A program made the translations under genes and the position numbers. A stretch of DNA of 64,000 nucleotides from Modicisalibacter sp049808615 (GTDB taxonomy: Bacteria > Pseudomonadota > Gammaproteobacteria > Pseudomonadales > Halomonadaceae): positions 103,793-167,792 of the forward strand of contig NZ_JBNCAN010000007.1 of assembly GCF_049808615.1 (NCBI RefSeq). The letters run 5' to 3'. Of this stretch, positions 10,305-17,799 are shown in pieces. Position 1 is the stretch's first letter. Every line of letters starts with the position of its first letter. The notes under the pieces were generated by a model that saw nothing but the letters and a program-made list of their open reading frames with translations, did no database searches and was not told the DNA's origin.

Positions 10305-10343
10305 AAACGCCCTGACGATAATCTCGCCGGGGCGTTTTGCTTT
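10305..10343 (+). terminator. terminator after the tRNA pair
   Basis: AAACGCCC at 10305-10312 pairs with GGGCGTTT at 10330-10337, followed by a T-rich stretch to 10344. It stands between the tRNAs and the convergent msrC and may also serve the methionine operon. Confidence 0.7.
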
Positions 10344-10366
10344 TCAGGCCAGTGTGTTGGAAGTGC

Positions 10367-10828
10367 TCAAGCCCTTCGCAAGTCACTGGCGTCGATGAAT
10401 ACCCGCGCCAGACGCTCGAAACCCGACTGGTCTTCCTCGCTGAAGCGCCCCGCGATAGGACTGTCCAGATCCAGCACACCCCAGACACGATCCTCAGCGA
10501 TGATAGGAATGACCAGCTCCGCCCGAGAATCAGCATCACAGGCAATATGATCGGCCATGGCGTACACATCGTCGACCCGCTGGATTTCACGTCTACGTGC
10601 CGCCGCACCACACACGCCCTTGCTGAACGGGATCGGATGACAGGCGGGCTTGCCTTGAAATGGTCCCAGGCTGAGTATTTCCGGCTCGCGCTGCAGATAG
10701 AAGCCTGCCCAGTTGATCCGATCCACCTCCTGCATGATGAAGGCGCAGGTCTGGGCGGCATTGGTCAGCCAGTCTCGAGTATCGAGCAGCGCCTCGAGTT
10801 GGCGTGTTAGGCGATCGTAATTCGTCAT
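10367..10828 (-). CDS. msrC: free methionine-(R)-sulfoxide reductase, GAF-type
   Basis: Reduces free Met-R-sulfoxide back to methionine using thioredoxin. The 153-residue GAF protein has the fRMsr motifs GPFQGKPAC, GVCGAAA and HIACDADSRAELVIP. The three conserved cysteines are at residues 63, 73 and 97, giving spacings of 10 and 24, the same as in characterised enzymes (Cys84/94/118). It sits nine bases after metQ on the same strand, so it is probably the last gene of metN-metI-metQ-msrC. That placement makes sense, since imported or oxidised methionine can be repaired on entry, and it would bring the enzyme under the SAM-responsive leader at 13592-13680. Confidence 0.93.
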   Translation of the reverse strand: MTNYDRLTRQLEALLDTRDWLTNAAQTCAFIMQEVDRINWAGFYLQREPEILSLGPFQGKPACHPIPFSKGVCGAAARRREIQRVDDVYAMADHIACDADSRAELVIPIIAEDRVWGVLDLDSPIAGRFSEEDQSGFERLARVFIDASDLRRA

Positions 10829-10837
10829 GATGAATGC

Positions 10838-11668
10838 TCACTCTTCCCAGCCAGGTACTGCGGCTCCCTTGAACAACTCCTTGGCCTTTTCCTTCACCTC
10901 TTCACTCTGATAGGCGTTCACCAATTGTTGAATGGCTTCGCGCTCCTCATCGCCTTTGCGCACCGCGATCAGATTGACGTAGGGAGATTCGGGCCCTTCC
11001 TTGATCAGCGCATCATCCAGGCTTAAGCCCGCCGGCTGGGCGAAGGTATTGTTGATGAAAGCCATGTCCACATCCGGCAGTACCCGCGGCAGCTGCGCGG
11101 CTTCGATCTCGCGGAACTCGTACTTGTGCGGGTTTCCGACGATATCGATGGGGGTTGCCTCGAGATTGGACGGGTCCTTGAGTTCGATGAGCCCTTCGTT
11201 GTGCATCAGGATCAGCGCACGGCCTTCATTGGAAGGATCGTTGGGCAGGGCGATGGTGGCTCCATCCGGCAACTGCTCGATGCTGTCGTATTTTTCGGAG
11301 TAGGCGCCGATCGGATAGACGAAGGTGCGCCCGGCGATGGCGAAGTCGTATCCCCGATCCTCGATCATGCTCTGCATGTAGGGCTCGTGCTGATAGGCAT
11401 TGGCGTCCAGACTGCCATCCGCCAGCGCGGCGTTGGGTGAGACATAGTCGGTGAACTCGATGATCTCCACCTCGAGGTCGTGCTGCTCCTTGGCCAGACG
11501 CTTGGCAACCTGCATGACCTCGGTCTCCGGACCGGCCACGGTGCCGACCTTGATCGAATTCGAATCACCATCGTCACCGCCGCTACAACCGGCGAGAAGC
11601 GTGGCACCAAACAGAACGGCGCCTAGTAGCCGGGTCGAACCAGCAATGGAAGGGAGAGAGAAGGTCAT
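10838..11668 (-). CDS. metQ: methionine ABC transporter substrate-binding lipoprotein
   Basis: Periplasm-facing receptor of the MetNIQ methionine importer. The 276-residue precursor begins with a lipoprotein signal ending LLAGC, with Cys28 as the lipidated residue, followed by a Gly/Asp-rich tether. The mature part has the NlpA/MetQ pattern KVGTVAGPETEVMQVAKRLA, EFTDYVSPNAALADGSLDANAYQHEPYM and AFINNTFA. AAGGAG lies upstream of the ATG. It follows metI after 73 bases and precedes msrC by nine. The ligand is expected to be L- or D-methionine from the family and operon context. Confidence 0.94.
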   Translation of the reverse strand: MTFSLPSIAGSTRLLGAVLFGATLLAGCSGGDDGDSNSIKVGTVAGPETEVMQVAKRLAKEQHDLEVEIIEFTDYVSPNAALADGSLDANAYQHEPYMQSMIEDRGYDFAIAGRTFVYPIGAYSEKYDSIEQLPDGATIALPNDPSNEGRALILMHNEGLIELKDPSNLEATPIDIVGNPHKYEFREIEAAQLPRVLPDVDMAFINNTFAQPAGLSLDDALIKEGPESPYVNLIAVRKGDEEREAIQQLVNAYQSEEVKEKAKELFKGAAVPGWEE

Positions 11669-11741
11669 GCGTGTTGCTCCTTATTTAAATTAACAACGTT
11701 ATCTGCCGAAGAGCCGGTTCATGGGCGTCATGGGCGAGTTC

Positions 11742-12395
11742 TCATTTGTGGTCGGCCTTGCGTACCATTGCATCCCCCAGGCTCTGAAAGCCCTGCACCA
11801 TCACCACCAGGATCACCACGGTAATCAACATCACCATCGGGTCGAAGCGGTTGTAACCGTAGCGAATACCCAGGTCGCCGAGACCGCCGCCGCCTACGGC
11901 GCCGGCCATGGCCGAGTAGCTGATCAAAGTGACCAGGGTGATGGTCAGGCCGGTGATGATGCCGCCGCGCGCCTCGGGAATCAGTACCTTGGTGATGATC
12001 TGATAGGGCGTTGCGCCCATGGACTGGGCCGCTTCGATCAGCCCCGGAGAGATTTCGTTGAGCGCTCCTTCTACCAGTCGTGCCACGAAGGGAATCGCGG
12101 CAATGGTCAGTGGCACGATGGCCGCATTGGTGCCGATCGAACTGCCTGCAATCAGGCGCGTGAAAGGAATGATCGCCACCATCAGAATGATGAAGGGGAT
12201 CGAGCGGCCGACGTTGGTGACGATGCCCAGGATGCGATTGGTCAGTGGCCGGGCGAGTATCTGTCCCGGACGCGTGACATAGAGCAATACGCCGAGCGGC
12301 ACCCCAAGGGCCGCTGCCACGAGCCCGGACAGCCCCACCATGTAGAGCGTATCGAGGGTGGCCTTGAGAATCAGTTCAAGCATCGCGTTGGACAT
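11742..12395 (-). CDS. metI: methionine ABC transporter permease
   Basis: Inner-membrane channel subunit of MetNIQ, 217 residues with five hydrophobic helices. The EAA-type loop that docks the ATPase is visible as EGALNEISPGLIEAAQSMGATPYQII. The ATG ending at 12395 is chosen because GGAGG lies nine bases upstream. A TTG two codons further out would be too close to that site, and an ATG four codons in is also possible. The start overlaps the end of metN by about 20 bases, implying coupled translation of ATPase and permease. Confidence 0.93.
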   Translation of the reverse strand: MSNAMLELILKATLDTLYMVGLSGLVAAALGVPLGVLLYVTRPGQILARPLTNRILGIVTNVGRSIPFIILMVAIIPFTRLIAGSSIGTNAAIVPLTIAAIPFVARLVEGALNEISPGLIEAAQSMGATPYQIITKVLIPEARGGIITGLTITLVTLISYSAMAGAVGGGGLGDLGIRYGYNRFDPMVMLITVVILVVMVQGFQSLGDAMVRKADHK

Positions 12396-13419
12396 GGCCA
12401 AGCACCTCCACTTGCAGGTCGTGAGCTTTTAGATAGTCCAGCGCCGCGCTAATCCGATCCTGTGGGCCGATCAGTTCAGCGATCATCAGCCCCAGGGTGC
12501 GATCCTGGATCGACTCGACCTTGGCTTCAAGAATGCTGACATCGACATCGCAGTCCCGCGTCAGACGAGAAATCAGAGGCATCGACACCGAATCGCCGGT
12601 AAAGGCGAGACGCACCACCGGATGGGTATGCTCTCCGGCTTGAGCCTGCATGCGCTCGACCAGGGCCTGAGGCGGTTCCAGTTCGAGAAAGGCATTGAGA
12701 AAGGTGCGACCGAGATGCGTCTTGGGAGCGGTAAAGAAATCGCCGACATCCGCTTCCTCGACCAGTTCACCGCTGGCGATCAGGCCGACACGATGGCAGA
12801 TCGATTTGACCACTTCCATTTCGTGGGTGATCAGCAGAATGGTCAGTCCCAGCTTGCGGTTGATGTCCTTGAGCAGTTCGAGTATCGACGTGGTGGTCTG
12901 GGGATCCAGAGCCGAAGTGGCCTCGTCGCACAATAATACCTTGGGGCGGCTGGCCAGGGCCCGGGCGATCGCCACACGCTGCTTCTGACCTCCGGAAAGC
13001 TCCGAAGGATACTTGTCGTGCTTGTCGGTCAGGCCGGTCAGCTCGAGCAGTGGGTGCACGCGCTCGCGAATCTCGCGCCGTGGAACGCCCATCAGTTCCA
13101 AGGGCAGGGCGACATTGGCGAATACCGTGCGCGAGGAGAGCAGGTTGAAGTGCTGAAAGATCATGCCGACCCGGTGGCGTGCCTGGTTGAGCGCCCGAGA
13201 CGAAAGGGCGGTAAGCTCTTGGCCATCAACGAAAACGCGACCGCTACTGGGGCGCTCGAGTAGATTGACACAGCGGATCAGCGTCGACTTGCCCGCGCCG
13301 GAGAGCCCGATCACGCCATGAATGGCGCCCTGGGGCACATGCAGGTCGGTCGGCTTCAAGGCATGGATTGCCTGAGCGCCATTGCCGTAGGTCTTGGAAA
13401 CGTTTTCGAGTGTGATCAT
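12376..13419 (-). CDS. metN: methionine ABC transporter ATP-binding protein
   Basis: ATPase of the MetNIQ importer, 347 residues from the ATG ending at 13419. It has Walker A GLSGAGKST (38-46), signature LSGGQKQRV, Walker B VLLCDEATSAL, and a C-terminal NIL domain (about 270-345) that in E. coli binds methionine and inhibits transport. The reading frame is open for another 57 codons upstream, but that extension matches no MetN N terminus and runs into the riboswitch. MITLENVSKTYG is the canonical beginning. Its ATG overlaps the stop of a 52-codon ORF (TAATG), and the weak AGGA ribosome site suggests dependence on upstream translation. Confidence 0.94.
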   Translation of the reverse strand: MITLENVSKTYGNGAQAIHALKPTDLHVPQGAIHGVIGLSGAGKSTLIRCVNLLERPSSGRVFVDGQELTALSSRALNQARHRVGMIFQHFNLLSSRTVFANVALPLELMGVPRREIRERVHPLLELTGLTDKHDKYPSELSGGQKQRVAIARALASRPKVLLCDEATSALDPQTTTSILELLKDINRKLGLTILLITHEMEVVKSICHRVGLIASGELVEEADVGDFFTAPKTHLGRTFLNAFLELEPPQALVERMQAQAGEHTHPVVRLAFTGDSVSMPLISRLTRDCDVDVSILEAKVESIQDRTLGLMIAELIGPQDRISAALDYLKAHDLQVEVLGHVQRDA

Positions 13420-13577
13420 TATCCTGGTCGAGTCGTGGCGCCGTGCTTGGACGCGGAAGCAGATAGGCCGCCGCGGGGCGTTGATTGACCGAAGATGCGA
13501 ACAAGTGCGGACAAGGAGGGTGGCTTCACCGCGGATGCGAAACCAGTAAGCCACCCGATACAGATTAGGGCGGCCAT
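13419..13577 (-). CDS. 52-codon leader ORF between the SAM-II riboswitch and metN
   Basis: An ATG-initiated frame of 52 codons begins 14 bases after the riboswitch 3' block and ends with TAA overlapping the metN ATG (TAATG). The predicted peptide starts MAALICIGWLTGFASAV, mildly hydrophobic, and becomes Ser/Pro/Gly/Arg-rich. I recognise no homologue. The metN frame is also open here, so openness alone proves little. The position and stop/start overlap are the main arguments that it is a translated coupling or leader ORF. The GGG of the riboswitch tail is rather far for an ideal ribosome site, so this stays tentative. Confidence 0.4.
   Translation of the reverse strand: MAALICIGWLTGFASAVKPPSLSALVRIFGQSTPRGGLSASASKHGATTRPG
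13518..13556 (-). other. stable hairpin inside the metN leader
   Basis: In the leftward transcript GGGTGGCTT (13556-13548) can pair perfectly with AAGCCACCC (13526-13518) around a 21-base loop. No U-run follows, so it is not a standard intrinsic terminator. It may modulate translation of the leader ORF or metN. Confidence 0.5.
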
Positions 13578-13591
13578 TAATGCTGGACACA

Positions 13592-13680
13592 CCCTTTTAG
13601 CTGCATTTCCAAACCCTGGAATCTGGGACCCAAGGGCTTCGGCGCCCGCAATCCGGGATCAAATCGGCGCCTGTATGATG
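13592..13680 (-). promoter_or_regulatory. SAM-II type riboswitch controlling metNIQ
   Basis: On the minus strand P1 is GGCGCC (13671-13666) pairing with GGCGCC (13646-13641). The conserved loop reads GATTTGATCCCGGATTGC and the hallmark 3' block GAAATGCAGCTAAAAGGG ends at 13592. These blocks match the SAM-II (metA/SAM_alpha) consensus as I know it. Between P1 and the 3' block there is an extra hairpin (AAGCCCTTGG pairing CCAGGGTTT, one bulge), an insertion at a site where the class is usually short. SAM binding in this class closes a pseudoknot that hides the ribosome site. A sigma-70 promoter ends just upstream and metN is the first recognised gene downstream. Confidence 0.88.
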
Positions 13681-13688
13681 TGCGCGAG

Positions 13689-13717
13689 ATGTTAGAAAGC
13701 TCGGCGCTCGCTGTCAA
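13689..13717 (-). promoter_or_regulatory. sigma-70 promoter of the metNIQ leader
   Basis: TTGACA and TAACAT are separated by exactly 17 bases on the minus strand. Transcription would start about 10 bases before riboswitch P1. Confidence 0.8.
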
Positions 13718-13847
13718 TGATGGGAGTGAAAACGCCAGAGAAATCGGGTGCTCATGCTCCCATCGTCTCGGTCGAACTTCTGTAATACGGCGTGGACGCG
13801 CGGGGTGAATTTTCCCTAGACTAGCGGTCTTGCAACAGGAGAGCAGG

Positions 13848-14462
13848 ATGTTCACTGGAATCGTTCAGGGCACGGTCGAGCTGGTGTCAATCGAAGAAAA
13901 AAGCGAGTTTCGCACCCATGTACTGGCGCTGCCAAAGCCACTGCTCGAGGGATTGGCGCTGGGGGCTTCCGTGGCTCATAACGGCTGTTGTCTTACCGTC
14001 ACCGCCATCGACGACGAGCGAGTCAGTTTCGATTTGATGCGCGAAACCCTGCGCTTGACCAACCTGGGCGACCTCGTGCCGGGCGATCGGGTCAATATCG
14101 AACGCGCGGCCCGTTTCGGCGATGAGATCGGCGGTCACGTCATGTCCGGACATATCATTTGCATGGCCGAGCTCACGGATATCGAAGAGGCACCAAACAA
14201 TAAACGTCTATGGTTTGAGTTGCCTACGGAGTATGCGCGCTTTTTGTTCGAAAAAGGCTACATCGGTATCGATGGGATCAGCTTGACCATCGGCGACGTG
14301 CAGGGGCGACGTTTTTGCGTCAATCTGATTCCCGAGACATTGGCCCGCACCACCCTGGGTGAACGTGTTCCGGGGGATCGCGTCAACATCGAGATCGATC
14401 CTCAGACCCAGGCCATCGTCGAGACCGTGGAGCGAGTGCTCGCGTCGCATCGTGTGGGATGA
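13848..14462 (+). CDS. ribE: riboflavin synthase alpha subunit
   Basis: Dismutates two 6,7-dimethyl-8-ribityllumazines to riboflavin. The 204-residue protein begins MFTGIVQGTVEL, the classical N terminus, at an ATG preceded by CAGGAGAGCAGG. It consists of two tandem lumazine-binding barrels, with NGCCLTVTAI and FDLMRETLRLTNLG in the first and GHVMSGHI, GIDGISLTIG and NLIPETLARTTLG in the second. A six-codon upstream extension lacks support. It stands apart from other rib genes, and no FMN riboswitch blocks are visible in its short leader. Confidence 0.95.
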   Translation: MFTGIVQGTVELVSIEEKSEFRTHVLALPKPLLEGLALGASVAHNGCCLTVTAIDDERVSFDLMRETLRLTNLGDLVPGDRVNIERAARFGDEIGGHVMSGHIICMAELTDIEEAPNNKRLWFELPTEYARFLFEKGYIGIDGISLTIGDVQGRRFCVNLIPETLARTTLGERVPGDRVNIEIDPQTQAIVETVERVLASHRVG

Positions 14463-14507
14463 TCTAGTCACAACCTATCTATAACAATCATGTACGGGGT
14501 CGAGCCC

Positions 14508-15812
14508 ATGTTGAAAAAGCATCTGAACGACTATTTCAGGCTGGATGAGCATAACACTTCAGTCCGCACCGAGATCGTTGCCGGTATCACCACCTTCCTG
14601 ACGATGGCCTACATCATTTTCGTCAACCCCAGCATTCTGGCGCAGGCGGGGATGGACAGCGGCGCCGTATTCGTCGCCACTTGTGTCGCTGCCGCCATCG
14701 GCTGTCTGATCATGGGGCTGTGGGCCAATTATCCCATCGCCTTGGCACCGGGCATGGGGCTCAATGCCTTCTTTACCTTCGGCGTCGTGTTGGGGATGGG
14801 CTATACCTGGGAAGCCGCTCTGGGGGCGGTATTCCTGTCGGGCATCATCTTTTTTATGCTCAGCATCTTCCGCATCCGTGAATGGATCATCAACTCGATT
14901 CCCATGTCACTTCGCCTCGGAATTGCAGCGGGTATCGGTCTGTTCCTGGCGCTCATTGCCTTGCAGAATGCGGGGATCGTCGTCGATCATTCCGCGACGC
15001 TGGTGACTATCGGCGACCTGTCCCAGCCCGCGGCGCTGTATACGCTGGCCGGGTTTTTCGTGATCTCGGCGCTGTCCTATCTGCGCGTGATCGGGGCGGT
15101 CATGATCGGCATCCTTGGGGTCACCTTCGTGGCCATCCTACTCGGTCACAGTGAGTTCGGCGGTATCGTTTCAACGCCTCCTTCCATTGCGCCGGTGTTT
15201 CTGGAACTGGATATTGCCGGGGCCTTGAACATCAGCATGATCAGCGTGGTCTTTGCGTTCCTGTTCGTCGATCTGTTCGACACCGCCGGTACCTTGATCG
15301 GCGTCGCCCAGCGCGGTGGTCTGCTCGACAAGGACGGCAAGCTGCCGCGGCTCAACAAGGCCTTGATGGCGGACAGCACGGCCACCATGAGTGGCGCGCT
15401 ATTGGGTACGTCTTCGACCACCAGCTATATCGAGAGCGCCTCGGGCATTGCCGCCGGCGGGCGTACCGGTCTGACCGCAGTGATCGTCGCCCTCCTGTTT
15501 CTGGTCAGCCTGTTCTTCGCGCCGCTGGCGGGGTCGATCCCGGTCTATGCCACCGCCGGGGCACTGCTCTACGTGGCGGTGCTGATGTGCGGTAGCCTGG
15601 CTCATGCCAACTGGGAGGATGTCACCGATGCGGGTCCGGTGCTGATCGCCGCGCTGTCGATGCCCTTGACCTACTCCATCGCTAACGGCATCGCCCTGGG
15701 CTTTATCAGCTATGCTGGCATCAAGCTATTGTCCGGTCGCTATAAGGAACTCAATCCGGCGGTGATCGTGTTGGCTATCCTGTTTGCGCTTAAATTCCTG
15801 TTCATCGACTAA
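14508..15812 (+). CDS. NCS2-family purine permease (AzgA/GhxP type)
   Basis: A 434-residue, 12-plus-helix inner-membrane protein. The start MLKKHLNDYFRLDEHNTSVRTEI and the motif GITTFLTMAYIIFVNPSIL are typical of the AzgA subgroup, which imports hypoxanthine, guanine or adenine by proton symport. GMGLNAFFTFGVVLGMGYTWE and GTSSTTSYIESASGIAAGGRTGLTA are further family signatures. The ATG at 14508 with GGGG upstream is preferred over one six codons earlier. Adenine and xanthine/guanine phosphoribosyltransferase genes follow within a few bases, so purine base uptake is coupled to trapping as nucleotides. Confidence 0.9.
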   Translation: MLKKHLNDYFRLDEHNTSVRTEIVAGITTFLTMAYIIFVNPSILAQAGMDSGAVFVATCVAAAIGCLIMGLWANYPIALAPGMGLNAFFTFGVVLGMGYTWEAALGAVFLSGIIFFMLSIFRIREWIINSIPMSLRLGIAAGIGLFLALIALQNAGIVVDHSATLVTIGDLSQPAALYTLAGFFVISALSYLRVIGAVMIGILGVTFVAILLGHSEFGGIVSTPPSIAPVFLELDIAGALNISMISVVFAFLFVDLFDTAGTLIGVAQRGGLLDKDGKLPRLNKALMADSTATMSGALLGTSSTTSYIESASGIAAGGRTGLTAVIVALLFLVSLFFAPLAGSIPVYATAGALLYVAVLMCGSLAHANWEDVTDAGPVLIAALSMPLTYSIANGIALGFISYAGIKLLSGRYKELNPAVIVLAILFALKFLFID

Positions 15813-15820
15813 GGCTTCTC

Positions 15821-16366
15821 ATGAGCATCTATGGCGACTACATCAAGTCCGTGATTCGCACCGTGCCGGATTGGCCACAAAAAGGGGTCAACTTCCGGGA
15901 TATTACTCCGGTGCTGCAGAATCATTCGGCCTTCCGCAAGCTGATCGATAGTTTCGTGCATCGCTATCAGGATTCGAAGCTGGATGCCATCGCCGCGATC
16001 GATGCGCGAGGCTTCATCATCGGCGCGCCGGTGGCCTACGAGCTGGGGTGTAGCTTCGTGCCGGTGCGCAAGAAAGGCAAGCTGCCGTTCAGGACCATCA
16101 GCGAGACCTATACGCTGGAATATGGTGAATCCGCGGTGGAGCTTCATTCCGATGCGTTTCGTGCCAATGATCGCATTCTGGTAATGGATGACCTGATCGC
16201 CACCGGTGGCACCATGCTGGCCGCAGCCAAGTTGATCCAGCGCAGTGGCGGGCAGGTGGTGGAGACTGCCACCATCATCGATCTTCCCGAGCTGGGCGGC
16301 TCGCAGAAGATTCGAGAGGCCGGCCATGAGGTGTTTGCCGTGTGCTCCTTCCTCGAAGATGAGTGA
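15821..16366 (+). CDS. apt: adenine phosphoribosyltransferase
   Basis: Converts adenine and PRPP to AMP. The 181-residue protein has the Apt N-terminal pattern SVIRTVPDWPQKGVNFRDITPV, the AAIDARGFIIGAPVA segment, and the PRPP-binding loop VMDDLIATGGTM (about 124-135). It lies nine bases after the purine permease and eight before gpt, so all three are probably one transcript. Adenine from methylthioadenosine or nucleotide turnover would be a substrate. Confidence 0.96.
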   Translation: MSIYGDYIKSVIRTVPDWPQKGVNFRDITPVLQNHSAFRKLIDSFVHRYQDSKLDAIAAIDARGFIIGAPVAYELGCSFVPVRKKGKLPFRTISETYTLEYGESAVELHSDAFRANDRILVMDDLIATGGTMLAAAKLIQRSGGQVVETATIIDLPELGGSQKIREAGHEVFAVCSFLEDE

Positions 16367-16373
16367 CCCGACC

Positions 16374-16862
16374 ATGACTGCCAATCGCTATCAGCAACAC
16401 TTTACCGTCTCCTGGGATCAGCTCCATCGTGATGTGCGTGCACTGTGCCATCAACTCGTCGAGCGGGATTTCAAGGGTATCGTGGCGATCACTCGCGGCG
16501 GGTTGATCCCAGCCGCACTGATTGCCCGCGAACTCAACGTGCGACTGATCGATACGGTCTGCATCAAGAGTTATGAGCATATGGACCAGGGCGGGCTCGA
16601 GGTCATGAAAGGGGTCGATCATGACGGTGATGGCTGGCTGCTGATCGATGATCTGGTGGATACCGGCAAGACCGCCCGGGCAGTACGCGATATGCTGCCC
16701 AAGGCGCACTTCGTCACCGTCTACGCCAAGCCGGAAGGGCGCCCGCTGGTCGATCAGTGCCTGACCGAGGTCGCTCAGGATTGCTGGATTCAGTTCCCTT
16801 GGGACATGGGCATCGCCTATGTGGAGCCGCTGGTGGATCAGGTGCGAGGACCTAGCACATGA
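16374..16862 (+). CDS. gpt: xanthine(-guanine) phosphoribosyltransferase
   Basis: A type I phosphoribosyltransferase of 162 residues. It has VAITRGGLIPAALIARELN (28-60 region), the PRPP loop LLIDDLVDTGKTA, and the C-terminal WIQFPWDMGIAYVEPL typical of Gpt. The ATG at 16374 begins MTANRYQQHF, and longer frames would overlap apt deeply. The substrate is xanthine or guanine by family. Its TGA stop touches the left end of repeat copy 1, so the last codons may have been shaped by that insertion. Confidence 0.92.
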   Translation: MTANRYQQHFTVSWDQLHRDVRALCHQLVERDFKGIVAITRGGLIPAALIARELNVRLIDTVCIKSYEHMDQGGLEVMKGVDHDGDGWLLIDDLVDTGKTARAVRDMLPKAHFVTVYAKPEGRPLVDQCLTEVAQDCWIQFPWDMGIAYVEPLVDQVRGPST

Positions 16863-17027
16863 ACTACGATCTGCTGCGTGTCGGTCATACTTTGTTAAAT
16901 TCGGACTCGTGCGCGAGCCCGGTGAAAATACTCATTTGCACCAGCAAACTCGCGTGCGAGCCCAGTCCGTTTTTTCGTCCGAATTTGCCTTGTCTGACTC
17001 TAACTCGCTAGATCGTGAGCAGGCTCC
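16862..17027 (+). repeat. dispersed repeat, copy 1 (between gpt and ung)
   Basis: About 165 bases sharing long blocks with the copies at 54204-54358 (inverted) and 58448-58600. Shared blocks include CTGCTGCGTGTCGGTCATAC, GCGCGAGCCCGG and CCTTGTCTGACTCTA. The ends carry imperfect inverted repeats (ACGATCTGCTGCG left, ACGATCTAGCGAG in the reverse complement of the right). It begins at the gpt stop and ends just before the ung ribosome site, with no ORF inside. Confidence 0.85.
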
Positions 17028-17039
17028 AAGGAGATGAGT

Positions 17040-17729
17040 GTGTCCGCCAATCCTTTACCCGAGAGCTGGAATCGTTATCTGGGCGATGAGTTCGATGCGC
17101 CTTACATGCAGGCCCTGCGTGCTTTCCTGGCACGAGAGAAAGACGCACACAAGGTCATCTATCCCCATTCATCGAACTGGTTTCGCGCGTTTGAACTCAC
17201 ACCCCTCGATCAGGTGCGGGTGGTGATCCTAGGGCAGGACCCCTATCACGGTCCCAATCAGGCACATGGATTGTGCTTCTCGGTACGCCCGAATATACCT
17301 ACACCGCCATCGTTGCAAAATATCTACAAGGAGCTGGCCGAGGATGTCGGCATGACACCGGTCAATCATGGTTTTCTGGAAAGCTGGGCTCAGCAGGGGG
17401 TGCTGTTACTCAACAGTGTGCTCACCGTCGAGCAGGGCAATGCCGGGTCACACCGCAACCAGGGCTGGGAGCGTTTTACCGATCGTGCCATTCAGGTCGT
17501 CGATGAACACTGCGACCATGTGGTGTTTCTGCTGTGGGGCAGCTATGCCCAGAAAAAAGCCTCTTTCGTCGATCGGGACAAGCATCTGGTGCTGCATTCG
17601 CCGCATCCTTCGCCTCTCTCGGCACATCGGGGATTCTTCGGGCAACGGCATTTCTCCCAGGCCAACGCCTTTCTCGAAGCCAAAGGTAAGGGCGCCATCG
17701 ATTGGCAGTTGTCAGCCCAAGCGCGGTAA
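17040..17729 (+). CDS. ung: uracil-DNA glycosylase
   Basis: Family 1 UDG removing uracil from DNA to start base-excision repair. The 229-residue protein has the water-activating motif GQDPYHGP, the uracil-recognition stretch GLCFSVRP, LLLNSVLTVE, and the minor-groove loop HPSPLSAHRGFFG. GTG at 17040 is preferred because AAGGAG ends six bases upstream. The ATG at 17034 directly abuts that site. Everything immediately upstream is repeat copy 1, so the promoter must lie inside the repeat or further back in the purine genes. Confidence 0.95.
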   Translation: MSANPLPESWNRYLGDEFDAPYMQALRAFLAREKDAHKVIYPHSSNWFRAFELTPLDQVRVVILGQDPYHGPNQAHGLCFSVRPNIPTPPSLQNIYKELAEDVGMTPVNHGFLESWAQQGVLLLNSVLTVEQGNAGSHRNQGWERFTDRAIQVVDEHCDHVVFLLWGSYAQKKASFVDRDKHLVLHSPHPSPLSAHRGFFGQRHFSQANAFLEAKGKGAIDWQLSAQAR

Positions 17730-17799
17730 AATTGCCGACAATTTTCAGCGCATTTTGAAGCGTTCTTTATTATCGCATTTATCATGAGGACACCGTGCA

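Noticed and set aside
11721..12452. A 243-codon plus-strand frame across metI and the end of metN
   Set aside because: Composition is His/Gln-rich shadow sequence, and the minus strand encodes clear MetI and MetN.
13420..13590. N-terminally extended MetN starting at a GTG ending at 13590
   Set aside because: The extension resembles no ABC ATPase N terminus, and the start would lie inside the riboswitch tail with no spacing for a ribosome site. A different frame gives a neater ORF ending at the metN ATG.
13719..13847. FMN riboswitch before ribE
   Set aside because: None of the conserved FMN-aptamer blocks is present in the 130-base leader.
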